Origin: Bacteroidales bacterium
GTDB lineage: Bacteria > Bacteroidota > Bacteroidia > Bacteroidales > P3
DNA: 64,000 bases
Direction of reading: 5' to 3'
NCBI GenBank assembly: GCA_022482545.1
Contig: JAKVOZ010000001.1
Location: forward strand, 1-64,000
Shown here: positions 25,255-36,100 of the stretch, piece after piece
Layout: the number at the start of each line of letters is the position of its first letter
Numbering within the stretch: position 1 is the stretch's first letter
Program-made: the position numbers and the translations under genes
The notes under the pieces: model-generated
Databases searched by the model: none
What the model was told of the DNA's origin: nothing
What the model saw: only the letters and a program-made list of their open reading frames with translations

Positions 25255-26184
25255 ATGAAGAAGATAATATTTGGGTTATTAATAATGTTTTCTGTTGCAT
25301 GTTTTGGACAGAATACGACATCATTAGATGATGCAAAATTAACACAATTTGCAAATGATTTAACGCGTCTACCTTTCTCGGAAAGAGATGTGATAGACAA
25401 GGCTTGTGAACTATTTAAATCAACGTTTAAAGGCGATAAAGATAATGCAGATTGGGGTTATCAGTTGTTGTATTATTATCATCAATTGTCTTGTGAGGAC
25501 AAAACAATAACACTTCATAAAACTTTTTCAGATGAAGAGATTAGGTCTTTAAAGATAGGCGATATCGTAGTGTTGCCAAAGCTTAGAGGTGAGATGAAAA
25601 GCTTTGAAAAAGAGTATGCTAAGTATGGTTATAGGATAATGTCTTTTGAAGATACTTCATATTGTATTGAGGTTAATCCTTCATTCTTATATGACAGATT
25701 AAAAGATTATTTAACAAAAGATTATTCTTATTATAGAGGCAATTGGGTAAATGAATATGATGAGGTTCCTTATTGGCATGCAAAGCTTGTCGTTCCAATC
25801 AAAGAAGTGATGCGTAGAATACAATGGAGAGATGAGTTTTTGGTAAAGAATCCACAGTTTATTCGTAATGATTTAGTAACAAGAGAAATAGAATACTTGT
25901 CTTTTTCTGTTACAAAGGGATTGGAAAATACTCCTATTTACGATAAGAACGACGTTATTTTGCCGGAATATAAGTCTGCCTTACAAGAATACTATTCTAA
26001 TCACACAGAGACAGTGTGGGGCAAATATTACACAGAATTTATTCATCGTTTGGCTTTAAATAAATATCGCAATAGCAACTCAATAGACCAATTCGTTATA
26101 GAAACATTGTATCCAAAGGGAAGAAAGAACATTGACCCACTTTTAAAATATGAAGATATATTAGTAGATAATTTAATGGATTAA
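25255..26184 (+). CDS. exported hypothetical protein
   Basis: 309 aa with an N-terminal signal (MKKIIFGLLIMFSVACFGQ). The mature part is mixed alpha/beta with many aromatic residues (DYSYYRGNWVNEYDEVPYWH) and no motif I recognise. It starts 38 bases after a consensus promoter box and is followed 16 bases later by a DPP-IV-type peptidase, so the two are probably one operon. A role linked to peptide use is only a guess from that neighbour. Confidence 0.75.
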   Translation: MKKIIFGLLIMFSVACFGQNTTSLDDAKLTQFANDLTRLPFSERDVIDKACELFKSTFKGDKDNADWGYQLLYYYHQLSCEDKTITLHKTFSDEEIRSLKIGDIVVLPKLRGEMKSFEKEYAKYGYRIMSFEDTSYCIEVNPSFLYDRLKDYLTKDYSYYRGNWVNEYDEVPYWHAKLVVPIKEVMRRIQWRDEFLVKNPQFIRNDLVTREIEYLSFSVTKGLENTPIYDKNDVILPEYKSALQEYYSNHTETVWGKYYTEFIHRLALNKYRNSNSIDQFVIETLYPKGRKNIDPLLKYEDILVDNLMD

Positions 26185-26200
26185 AATCAAAACTACAATC

Positions 26201-28366
26201 ATGAAAAAAATAATAACTACAATTATTGTAGCACTTATGTGTTGCAATCTTTATTCTCAAAAAGAAATCACATTAAGTGATATATGGCAAACAGGAACAT
26301 TTCGTCCAAAATATATAAGTGAGATACGTCCATTAAGCAATGGGGATTATTATTGTATTCTTACGAAAGACGGAATAGAAAAATATGAATATAAGACAGG
26401 TAAAAAAGTTGGTTTCTTGGTAGATTTCAGCACCTTACATTTTGATAAAAATACTTATATAACAGATTATTCAATAAGTAATGATAATACTAAAATACTT
26501 TTAGCAGCAAATAGTCAAGAGATTTATCGCCATTCTTTTCTTGCTGATTATTATGTTTATAATCTAAAAGATAAGTCAATAATAGCATTAAGCAAAGATA
26601 AGATAAGGCTTGCAGAATTTTCACCAAAAGGGGATAAGGTTGCTTTTGTTAGAGATAATAATCTTTTTATTAGTGATTTAACTTCAATGACAGAAACTCA
26701 AATAACAAAAGACGGAAAATATAATCATATAATCAATGGAACAACAGATTGGGTTTATGAAGAGGAGTTTGCAATAACGAAAGGTTTTTTCTGGAATAAT
26801 GATGGCAACAAGATTGCTTTTTATCGTTTTGATCAAAGCAATGTCAAAGAATATGATATGACAATGTTTCCACAAGATTCTCTTTATCCAACACATTATA
26901 AATATAAATATCCAAAAGCAGGAGAAGATAACTCTGTTGTAGATATTTATATATATAATCTTGAAGATAAGACGACAAAGCATGTTGATATGGGAATAGA
27001 CCATGATATTTATTTACCAAGAATGCAATGGACAAAAGGAGATAATCAACTTTGTATCACTCGCTTAAATCGTCATCAAAATGAATATGAACTATATGTT
27101 GTCAATGCTAATACATTAGAAATGAAAAAGGTTTATAAAGAAGTTGATGAGTGTTATATAGAGCAACCAGATTTTGTTAATTTCTTGAATGATAAAGAAA
27201 ATCTTATTTTAAAGAGTGAAAGAAATGGTTTTATGAACTTGTATAAAATCAACATCAACAACAGAAGTATTACTCCAATAACTAATAATAATTACGATAT
27301 AGACAACATCTGTTATATTGATGAGAAAGAAAAATCTATTTATTTCACAGCAGCAGCATCAAAACCTTATAATAGAGAGTTGATGAAAGTTGATTTTGAT
27401 GGTAAGAAACAAGTAAAATTATCAAAAGAAGAAGGAACATATACAGCAGATTTTAGTACTAATGGCAAATATTATATTTCTTCATTCTCAAATACAGACA
27501 CTCCAACAATATATACAATAAATAATAATAAAGGTAATGTTGTTGTTACTCTTGAAGATAACAAAGAATTAAAGAATGTTTTAAACTCATATTCTCCGGC
27601 AAGGAAAGAGTTTTCATCGTTCAAAACATCTCTTGGTGATTCATTGTATTATTGGATTATAAAGCCAACAAATATGGAAAAAGGTAAGAAATACCCATTG
27701 TTATTTTATGTTTATGGCGGACCAGGGAGTCAAGAAGTATTAAATTCACAAAGTCGTTTTTCGGATTATATGTGGTTTCGTATGTTGGCACAAAAAGGTT
27801 ATGTTATTGCTTGTGTAGATAATCGTGGTACAGGTTTTAGAGGGAGTAAATTTAAGAAATGTACTTATATGGATTTAGGAAATAAAGAAACGCAAGACCA
27901 GTTTGAGGCAGCACAATACTTTGGTAATCTTGATTTTATAGATAAAGATAGGATAGGTATCTTTGGTTGGAGTTATGGAGGGTATATGTCTTCGTTGTGT
28001 ATAACAAAAGGGCATAAGTATTATAAGACAGCTATTGCCGTTGCTCCTGTTACTAATTGGCGAAACTATGATAATGTTTATACAGAGCGTTTTATGCGAA
28101 CACCACAAGAGAATGCAGATGGTTATGATAAGAACTCGCCAATAAATTTTGTAGATGATCTAACGGGCAACTTTCTTTTAATTCATGGAACGGCAGACGA
28201 TAACGTTCATTATCAAAACACTATGAACCTTACAACTGCTTTGATTAAGGCTAATAAGCAATTCTCTCAATTCTCTTATCCAAACAAAAATCATGGTATA
28301 TATGGTGGCAACACAAGATTTCATCTTTATACAATGATGACAAACTTTTTGTTGAAAAACTTGTAG
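26201..28366 (+). CDS. exported S9-family dipeptidyl-peptidase (DPP-IV type)
   Basis: 721 aa. Signal peptide (MKKIITTIIVALMCCNLYSQ). Residues ~40-480 form the beta-propeller, with WVYEEEF (about 186-192) holding the Glu pair that binds the substrate amino terminus. The C-terminal hydrolase domain has Ser591 in GWSYGGYMS, Asp666 in GTADDNVHYQN and His698 in KNHGIYGG. This is a complete prolyl-type exopeptidase that should remove X-Pro dipeptides (or tripeptides, since the related PtpA has the same frame) in the periplasm. Confidence 0.92.
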   Translation: MKKIITTIIVALMCCNLYSQKEITLSDIWQTGTFRPKYISEIRPLSNGDYYCILTKDGIEKYEYKTGKKVGFLVDFSTLHFDKNTYITDYSISNDNTKILLAANSQEIYRHSFLADYYVYNLKDKSIIALSKDKIRLAEFSPKGDKVAFVRDNNLFISDLTSMTETQITKDGKYNHIINGTTDWVYEEEFAITKGFFWNNDGNKIAFYRFDQSNVKEYDMTMFPQDSLYPTHYKYKYPKAGEDNSVVDIYIYNLEDKTTKHVDMGIDHDIYLPRMQWTKGDNQLCITRLNRHQNEYELYVVNANTLEMKKVYKEVDECYIEQPDFVNFLNDKENLILKSERNGFMNLYKININNRSITPITNNNYDIDNICYIDEKEKSIYFTAAASKPYNRELMKVDFDGKKQVKLSKEEGTYTADFSTNGKYYISSFSNTDTPTIYTINNNKGNVVVTLEDNKELKNVLNSYSPARKEFSSFKTSLGDSLYYWIIKPTNMEKGKKYPLLFYVYGGPGSQEVLNSQSRFSDYMWFRMLAQKGYVIACVDNRGTGFRGSKFKKCTYMDLGNKETQDQFEAAQYFGNLDFIDKDRIGIFGWSYGGYMSSLCITKGHKYYKTAIAVAPVTNWRNYDNVYTERFMRTPQENADGYDKNSPINFVDDLTGNFLLIHGTADDNVHYQNTMNLTTALIKANKQFSQFSYPNKNHGIYGGNTRFHLYTMMTNFLLKNL

Positions 28367-28419
28367 AGATATAACAATAAGAAAATGAGTCTTTTGCCAA
28401 CTTCTTTTATTGGTTAAAA

Positions 28420-28587
28420 TAAAACGAAGAGTTATTGAAATATAATCAAAAGATAATGAAAAAAAACGAAGAGATAATAAAATGGATTAAAGAACTATTT
28501 TATTGGAATCAAAAGACATTTAAATAGAATAAAGAACTATTTTAACGGATTAAAGAAAGAATTTTAGTATTCAAAGAACTAATAAAA
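28420..28587. repeat. eight tandem units of the 21-bp intergenic repeat
   Basis: Eight consecutive, exactly 21-base units (28420-28440, 28441-28461, 28462-28482, 28483-28503, 28504-28524, 28525-28545, 28546-28566, 28567-28587) are diverged but share A-rich left and T-rich right halves around aaaga. The array ends 9 bases before the tilS ATG, so any tilS leader must contain or follow it. Confidence 0.8.
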
Positions 28588-28596
28588 CAATAAGAT

Positions 28597-29925
28597 ATGT
28601 TAAAGGAATTTCAGCAATATAATAAAGAGAATCAGTTGTTTAATCCAGAAAAAGATAAAATACTATTAGCCGTTAGTGGTGGTATTGATTCTATGGTTTT
28701 GTGTGATATTTTTCTTAAATTAAAGTATCCTTTTTCTATGGCTCATTGCAATTTTCATTTAAGAGCAGAAGAGAGCAATAGAGATGAAGAATTTGTTACT
28801 CAATACGCCAAAGAGCATAATATTGAGTTGTTTAAGACAAGTTTTGACACTTATTCATATATGGAGAGTGAGAAAAAAAGTCTGGAAATGTCAGCAAGAG
28901 ACCTTCGTTATGAATGGTTTGGTAAAATAATAGAAGAAAACAATTTTGATTATATTGCAACTGCTCACCATTCAGACGATTCCACAGAAACATTTATCAT
29001 TAATCTTCTTCGTGGAACAGGTATTGCTGGTTTGCATGGCATACTTCCAAAGAGCAAAAATATCATTCGTCCTCTTCTTTTTACGACAAGAAAAAAAATA
29101 ACTGAATATGCTATTGATAATAAGTTACAACATGTTGAGGATTCTACAAATAAGGATAACAGTTTCACAAGGAATAAGATACGTAACGAAATAGTACCTA
29201 TTCTTAGAGAGATTTCACCAAATTTTGATACTATTTTGCGTAAAGATATTGAGCGATTGAGAGAGACAGAACAAGTTTTTAGGAGTGTTATTGATAAAGT
29301 AAAGGAAACGGTGTTGGTAAAGAAAGATAAACATATTGAAATAGAGATAGATAAACTAAAAAACTTGTATCCTATTCATATTTTTCTTTATGAAATCTTC
29401 TCTGAATATGGTTTTAATGATGCAACGATTAATGCTATATATGATAGTCTTGATGAGATATCTGGCAAACAGTTTTATAGTGAGAATTATCGTGTTGTTA
29501 AAGATAGAAAATACTTGTTTATAACAAAAAAAGATAATGATAAAATCAATACTAATTATTCCATAAACACGTATCAAACAAATATAACATACCCTTTACA
29601 TCTTCACCTTGAACTACTTAAAGATTTAAACTTCATCAAAATACCAAAAGAAAAGAATGTTGGTATGTTTGATTATGATTTGCTCAAATTTCCTTTGGAG
29701 ATAAGGCATTGGAAGCAAGGAGACACATTTTATCCTTTTGGTTTGCATGGCGAAAAGAAACTAAGTGATTTCTTTACGAACAATAAATATTCATTGATAG
29801 ATAAGGAAAATCAATGGATTCTTTGTTCTGGCGAAGATATTGTATGGATTATGGGCGAAAGAATAGATGATAGGTTTAAAATAACAAGTAAAACCAAAAC
29901 TATTTATAAAATAGAGATAGATTAA
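28597..29925 (+). CDS. tilS: tRNA(Ile)-lysidine synthetase TilS
   Basis: 442 aa. TilS attaches lysine to C34 of the CAU-anticodon isoleucine tRNA so that it reads AUA. The PP-loop SGGIDS is at residues 27-32; AHCNFHLR, AHHSDDSTETFIINLLRG and FTRNKIRNEIVP are family segments, and the C-terminal domain contains RHWKQGDTFYPFG and KKLSDFF. The enzyme should be important here because ATA is a heavily used codon in this genome. A CAU tRNA gene lies 217 bases downstream. Confidence 0.96.
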   Translation: MLKEFQQYNKENQLFNPEKDKILLAVSGGIDSMVLCDIFLKLKYPFSMAHCNFHLRAEESNRDEEFVTQYAKEHNIELFKTSFDTYSYMESEKKSLEMSARDLRYEWFGKIIEENNFDYIATAHHSDDSTETFIINLLRGTGIAGLHGILPKSKNIIRPLLFTTRKKITEYAIDNKLQHVEDSTNKDNSFTRNKIRNEIVPILREISPNFDTILRKDIERLRETEQVFRSVIDKVKETVLVKKDKHIEIEIDKLKNLYPIHIFLYEIFSEYGFNDATINAIYDSLDEISGKQFYSENYRVVKDRKYLFITKKDNDKINTNYSINTYQTNITYPLHLHLELLKDLNFIKIPKEKNVGMFDYDLLKFPLEIRHWKQGDTFYPFGLHGEKKLSDFFTNNKYSLIDKENQWILCSGEDIVWIMGERIDDRFKITSKTKTIYKIEID

Positions 29926-30075
29926 AGTAAAAAACAATCTTGTTTAAGTTTGTTTTGGCTAAATATTATATAAATAAACGAATAAAACATTAAAATAATA
30001 ATAAAAATAATACTTTGAAAATCTTGTATTTAAGATAAAACGCTATAATTTTTTTTAAATTTTATAGCAAAAAAA

Positions 30076-30106
30076 TTTGACAGTAATTAAAAAAGTTCTA
30101 TCTTTG
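30076..30106 (+). promoter_or_regulatory. promoter of the CAU tRNA
   Basis: TTTG (30076-30079), a 19-base spacer and TATCTTTG (30099-30106), 36 bases before the tRNA. A textbook Bacteroidota promoter. Confidence 0.88.
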
Positions 30107-30142
30107 CAAACGTTTTCATAAGGCTTTAAGTTTTAATGGAAT

Positions 30143-30216
30143 GGTCCCATAGCTCAGTTGGTTAGAGCATCTGACTCATAATCAGAGGGTCCTTAGTTCG
30201 AGTCTAAGTGGGACCA
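30143..30216 (+). tRNA. tRNA with CAU anticodon, probably tRNA-Ile2 (lysidine-modified); tRNA-Met possible
   Basis: 74 bases fold as a cloverleaf: acceptor ggtccca/tgggacc, D-arm gctc/gagc, anticodon arm tctga-ctcataa-tcaga, T-arm cttag-ttcgagt-ctaag, discriminator A; CCA is not encoded. Anticodon CAU. It is not an initiator (normal first pair G-C, no GGG/CCC anticodon stem). The acceptor pairs C4-G69 and C5-G68 are those I recall as TilS recognition elements in E. coli, favouring Ile2 over elongator Met. Confidence 0.93.
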
Positions 30217-30426
30217 CAAAACAATGAGGATATTCCTCCTCAATATTTCATAAAATAAGATTTAATTAAATACTTGATTTATTTTAGATAAAAACACACT
30301 AAAATAAATCTTTGTATTAACTAATTATCTCCTTAATATATCTCAATAGAACGATGAATTGTTCAAAAAAAATGAGAAAATTCTTAACATTTTTTGTTGA
30401 AAATTATTTTGTATTAATATTTTTTA

Positions 30427-30434
30427 TACTTTTG
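30427..30434 (+). promoter_or_regulatory. -7 promoter box of the giant repeat gene
   Basis: TACTTTTG matches TAnnTTTG, 36 bases before the ATG at 30470. TTTG candidates upstream give spacers of 15 or about 30 bases, so the -33 element is not settled. Confidence 0.6.
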
Positions 30435-30469
30435 CAAATAGAAATAAGTAGGTGTAAAATACGCTATCT

Positions 30470-33190
30470 ATGAAAAGAATTTATTACATATTAACATTAA
30501 TTATCTTCATCCTTGGTTTTCATCAAGCACAAGCACAAACATATAAGTTAAATGGCCGTAATGATGGGAAGATTATAAAAACATGTAGTGGCACATTTAC
30601 TGATGATCGTGGAGCTGATACTAATTATTCAAAAAACCAACATAGGATAATTACTTTTAAGTCAAATTCACCTAATTCAAAAATATCAATATATTTTAGT
30701 GAGTTTAATTTGTCTTGGGTGCTCTTTTGGGGAAATCCGAATTATGATTATATGAAAATATATCAAGGTCCAGATACATTATCATCTGTTGTACATAATA
30801 CAGACAGAAATACAGATTATTTTACTCAATATGATTTACAAGGCAAAACAATAACTCCAGATGCATCCAACACTTCAGGATGTATAACATTTAAATTCGT
30901 TGCTAAATATTGGGGAGATTCAGGGCCAGGTTGGAATGCAACGATAAGTTGTGAGCCAATAATTAGTTGTCAAACAATAAAAGCAAATATAACTAATTTT
31001 ATTAAGCATACTCCAAATGGAGATGTTACTTTGCCAGTAAAACAATTTTCTGAAACAATATCAGGGAATACTTATAATTATAATACAATAGATATATGTG
31101 AGGGTGATTCAATAGATATTATTGCTTCACCAAAATTTCCAGAAAATAACCAAGGATATGCACAATCTATTGATAGTTGTACTTATCATTGGTATTTTGG
31201 AGTTGGAGATACAATAACTCATTCAACAAACACTGTCGGATTTAGAGCAGTTAGAGCAAATGGATATAATGTTAATTTGTTAGTAGAAGATCAAAATCAT
31301 TGTACTGGATTAAATGATTCTACAAGAATTCGTATTGCTGCCGCACCAAAGTTTATTGATAAAAAACTAACAATATGCGAAGGAGATACTGCATCATTAG
31401 CAATTAAACCTTTCAATCTTTTAGATAGAGATACAATAGAACATAGTTATTTTGGACAACAAACATTCATTCCAGATGGAGGTAATTGTGGAGGTACAAA
31501 TGGATGTTATGAATCTCCAGTAACATTTACTCATTTTCCTGCTGGCTCAACAGTAAAAAGTGGTGCAGATATTCAATCAGTTTGTTTAAATATAGAGCAT
31601 TCTGCAATACAAGACTTAAAATTAGCTCTTATTTGTCCAAATGGACAACAAACTGTTTTGAAATATCATTCTCAAAATAATAATACAATATATGAGCAGG
31701 GAGAAAGTAATAATGAATTCCGAATATATTTAGGACAACCTAATTTAAATGATGCAACAACAGATGTATGTGATTCTTCTCAAAATCCTATGGGCGATTG
31801 TTGGCAATATTGTTGGTCTAATCAGTATCTTACAAATAGTAGAGGTGTTTTTAATCAAAATTGTACAGATAGGTATTTATTGCCTGGTAATAATTTCAAA
31901 ACAGCAGACTCTACTCACGTTTCTTTACAGAGTGGATATTTTCAAACTCCAATACAAGATTTAGATTATAGTACAAATGCAACAATTACTACTCAAACAA
32001 CATGGTGGGGACAACATTACTATACATATACAGGACATACTTTAAATGAAACAAGTGTAGTAGATTTAAATGGGTTTGATAAATTAATTGGTTGTCCATT
32101 AAACGGAGAATGGAAAATTCAAGTATGTGATGTTTATGCAACAGATAATGGTTGGGTTTGTAGTTGGGATATGAATGTTGCCAATGCTACATTAGTAGAT
32201 TGGAATTATAAAGTGCCGATAGTTTCAACAGCATGGAACTCACCGTTTGATAGCATACGAACAGATACAACATGTTTGATAATTCCGCCAGCAGATACCT
32301 CCGGAACATTTACTTTTAATACACATATATTAGATGAGTTTGGTTGTGTGTGGGATAGTTTGCAAACATTAACTATTGTAAAACTTCCAGATAAAAACTT
32401 ACAAGATACAACTTATGCTTGTTCAGGTAATCCAGTACAACTTGATGCTGGTAATGCAGGAACAGGCTATTCTTATTTATGGAAACCAACTAACAAAACA
32501 ACACAAACAATAGATACACGACAATTATTAGCCGGAACTTCAAAAGATTATATTGTAACAACAACGCATTCTCAAGCAGGCATACAATGTAAATCATCTG
32601 ATACTACAAAGGTTATAGCAATATATCCAACAACGAATGAATATAATGGAACGGCATGTCAAGGAAAAAGATATATTGAGAATGGATTTGATACCATATT
32701 TAATACAACAGCAGGTTCTCCATTTACAATAATAGATACGATCAAGTCAATAAAAACTCATTGTGATAGTATCATCAATATATTACATTTAACGGTCAAT
32801 CCGAAGATAAGTCAAGAAATAACGGCGACGATATGTGAGGGTAAGACATATAATGAGAATGGGTTTAATGAGACAGGAGTAGTAGGAAGTACGACAACAT
32901 ATACGCATACCGATCCATCAAAAGTAACAGGGTGTGATAGTACGACAACGTTAAGATTAACAGTCAATCCGAAGATAAGTCAAGAAATAACGGCGACGAT
33001 ATGTGAGGGTAAGACATATAATGAGAATGGGTTTAATGAGACAGGAGTAGTAGGAAGTACGACAACATATACGCATACCGATCCATCAAAAGTAACAGGG
33101 TGTGATAGTACGACAACGTTAAGATTAACGGTCAATCCGAAGATAAGTCAAGAAATAACAGCGACGATATGTGAGGGACAAGACATATAA
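30470..33190 (+). CDS. giant T9SS repeat adhesin, N-terminal part (to first frameshift)
   Basis: 906 codons as read. Signal peptide 1-22 (ending QAQA). Residues 39-161 form a CUB-like domain: CSGTFTDDRG at its start, IYFSEFNL and NYDYMKIYQGP in the middle, Cys161 at its end. About 175-290 is PKD/Ig-like (CTYHWYFGVGDT). About 345-580 matches a proprotein-convertase P-domain (IQDLKLALICPNG, GEWKIQVCDVYATDNGW). A further beta-sandwich stretch leads to the first 56-aa repeat at residue 776. The frame ends at a TAA (33188-33190) in the third repeat, after an extra base in gagggacaagaca. Without that base the frame continues. The product should be surface-exposed or bound to ligands through the CUB and P domains. 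Confidence 0.85.
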   Translation: MKRIYYILTLIIFILGFHQAQAQTYKLNGRNDGKIIKTCSGTFTDDRGADTNYSKNQHRIITFKSNSPNSKISIYFSEFNLSWVLFWGNPNYDYMKIYQGPDTLSSVVHNTDRNTDYFTQYDLQGKTITPDASNTSGCITFKFVAKYWGDSGPGWNATISCEPIISCQTIKANITNFIKHTPNGDVTLPVKQFSETISGNTYNYNTIDICEGDSIDIIASPKFPENNQGYAQSIDSCTYHWYFGVGDTITHSTNTVGFRAVRANGYNVNLLVEDQNHCTGLNDSTRIRIAAAPKFIDKKLTICEGDTASLAIKPFNLLDRDTIEHSYFGQQTFIPDGGNCGGTNGCYESPVTFTHFPAGSTVKSGADIQSVCLNIEHSAIQDLKLALICPNGQQTVLKYHSQNNNTIYEQGESNNEFRIYLGQPNLNDATTDVCDSSQNPMGDCWQYCWSNQYLTNSRGVFNQNCTDRYLLPGNNFKTADSTHVSLQSGYFQTPIQDLDYSTNATITTQTTWWGQHYYTYTGHTLNETSVVDLNGFDKLIGCPLNGEWKIQVCDVYATDNGWVCSWDMNVANATLVDWNYKVPIVSTAWNSPFDSIRTDTTCLIIPPADTSGTFTFNTHILDEFGCVWDSLQTLTIVKLPDKNLQDTTYACSGNPVQLDAGNAGTGYSYLWKPTNKTTQTIDTRQLLAGTSKDYIVTTTHSQAGIQCKSSDTTKVIAIYPTTNEYNGTACQGKRYIENGFDTIFNTTAGSPFTIIDTIKSIKTHCDSIINILHLTVNPKISQEITATICEGKTYNENGFNETGVVGSTTTYTHTDPSKVTGCDSTTTLRLTVNPKISQEITATICEGKTYNENGFNETGVVGSTTTYTHTDPSKVTGCDSTTTLRLTVNPKISQEITATICEGQDI

Positions 33191-36100
33191 TGAGAATGGG
33201 TTTAATGAGACAGGAGTAGTAGGAAGTACGACAACATATACGCATACCGATCCATCAAAAGTAACAGGGTGTGATAGTACGACAACGTTAAGATTAACAG
33301 GTCAATCCGAAGATAAGTCAAGAAATAACGGCGACGATATGTGAGGGTAAGACATATAATGAGAATGGGTTTAATGAGACAGGAGTAGTAGGAAGTACGA
33401 CAACATATACGCATACCGATCCATCAAAAGTAACAGGGTGTGATAGTACGACAACGTTAAGATTAACGGTCAATCCGAAGATAAGTCAAGAGATAACAGC
33501 TACGATATGTGAAGGACAAACGTATAATGAGAATGGGTTTAATGAGACAGGAGTAGTAGGAAGTACGACAACATATACGCATACCGATCCATCAAAAGTA
33601 ACAGGGTGTGATAGTACGACAACGTTAAGATTAACGGTCAATCCGAAGATAAGTCAAGAAATAACGGCGACGATATGTGAGGGTAAGACATATAATGAGA
33701 ATGGGTTTAATGAGACAGGAGTAGTAGGAAGTACGACAACATATACGCATACCGATCCATCAAAAGTAACAGGGTGTGATAGTACGACAACGTTAAGATT
33801 AACGGTCAATCCGAAGATAAGTCAAGAGATAACAGCTACGATATGTGAGGGTAAGACATATAATGAGAATGGGTTTAATGAGACAGGAGTAGTAGGAAGT
33901 ACGACAACATATACGCATACCGATCCATCAAAAGTAACAGGGTGTGATAGTACGACAACGTTAAGATTAACGGTCAATCCGAAGATAAGTCAAGAAATAA
34001 CGGCGACGATATGTGAAGGACAAACGTATAAAGAGAATGGGTTTAATGAGACAGGAGTAGTAGGAAGTACGACAACATATACGCATACCGATCCATCAAA
34101 AGTAACAGGGTGTGATAGTACGACAACGTTAAGATTAACGGTCAATCCGAAGATAAGTCAAGAAATAACGGCGACGATATGTGAGGGTAAGACATATAAT
34201 GAGAATGGGTTTAATGAGACAGGAGTAGTAGGAAGTACGACAACATATACGCATACCGATCCATCAAAAGTAACAGGGTGTGATAGTACGACAACGTTAA
34301 GATTAACGGTCAATCCGAAGATAAGTCAAGAAATAACGGCGACGATATGTGAGGGTAAGACATATAATGAGAATGGGTTTAATGAGACAGGAGTAGTAGG
34401 AAGTACGACAACATATACGCATACCGATCCATCAAAAGTAACAGGGTGTGATAGTACGACAACGTTAAGATTAACGGTCAATCCGAAGATAAGTCAAGAA
34501 ATAACGGCGACGATATGTGAGGGTAAGACATATAATGAGAATGGGTTTAATGAGACAGGAGTAGTAGGAAGTACGACAACATATACGCATACCGATCCAT
34601 CAAAAGTAACAGGGTGTGATAGTACGACAACGTTAAGATTAACAGTCAATCCGAAGATAAGTCAAGAAATAACGGCGACGATATGTGAGGGTAAGACATA
34701 TAATGAGAATGGGTTTAATGAGACAGGAGTAGTAGGAAGTACGACAACATATACGCATACCGATCCATCAAAAGTAACAGGGTGTGATAGTACGACAACG
34801 TTAAGATTAACGGTCAATCCGAAGATAAGTCAAGAGATAACAGCTACGATATGTGAAGGACAAACGTATAATGAGAATGGGTTTAATGAGACAGGAGTAG
34901 TAGGAAGTACGACAACATATACGCATACCGATCCATCAAAAGTAACAGGGTGTGATAGTACGACAACGTTAAGATTAACGGTCAATCCGAAGATAAGTCA
35001 AGAAATAACGGCGACGATATGTGAGGGTAAGACATATAATGAGAATGGGTTTAATGAGACAGGAGTAGTAGGAAGTACGACAACATATACGCATACCGAT
35101 CCATCAAAAGTAACAGGGTGTGATAGTACGACAACGTTAAGATTAACGGTCAATCCGAAGATAAGTCAAGAGATAACAGCTACGATATGTGAGGGTAAGA
35201 CATATAATGAGAATGGGTTTAATGAGACAGGAGTAGTAGGAAGTACGACAACATATACGCATACCGATCCATCAAAAGTAACAGGGTGTGATAGTACGAC
35301 AACGTTAAGATTAACGGTCAATCCGAAGATAAGTCAAGAAATAACGGCGACGATATGTGAAGGACAAACGTATAAAGAGAATGGGTTTAATGAGACAGGA
35401 GTAGTAGGAAGTACGACAACATATACGCATACCGATCCATCAAAAGTAACAGGGTGTGATAGTACGACAACGTTAAGATTAACGGTCAATCCGAAGATAA
35501 GTCAAGAAATAACGGCGACGATATGTGAGGGTAAGACATATAATGAGAATGGGTTTAATGAGAATGGAGTAGTAGGAAGTACGACAACATATACGCATAC
35601 CGATCCATCAAAAGTAACAGGGTGTGATAGTACGACAACGTTAAGATTAACAGTCAATCCGAAGATAAGTCAAGAAATAACGGCGACGATATGTGAAGGA
35701 CAAACGTATAAAGAGAATGGGTTTAATGAGACAGGAGTAGTAGGAAGTACGACAACATATACGCATACCGATCCATCAAAAGTAACAGGGTGTGATAGTA
35801 CGACAACGTTAAGATTAACGGTCAATCCGAAGATAAGTCAAGAAATAACGGCGACGATATGTGAGGGTAAGACATATAATGAGAATGGGTTTAATGAGAC
35901 AGGAGTAGTAGGAAGTACGACAACATATACGCATACCGATCCATCGAAAGTAACAGGGTGTGATAGTACGACAACGTTAAGATTAACGGTCAATCCGAAG
36001 ATAAGTCAAGAAATAACGGCGACGATATGTGAGGGTAAGACATATAATGAGAATGGGTTTAATGAGACAGGAGTAGTAGGAAGTACGACAACATATACGC

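Noticed and set aside
33170-33310. Programmed ribosomal frameshifting
   Set aside because: I see no slippery heptamer or nearby structure, and two separate +1 shifts in one repeat would be needed.
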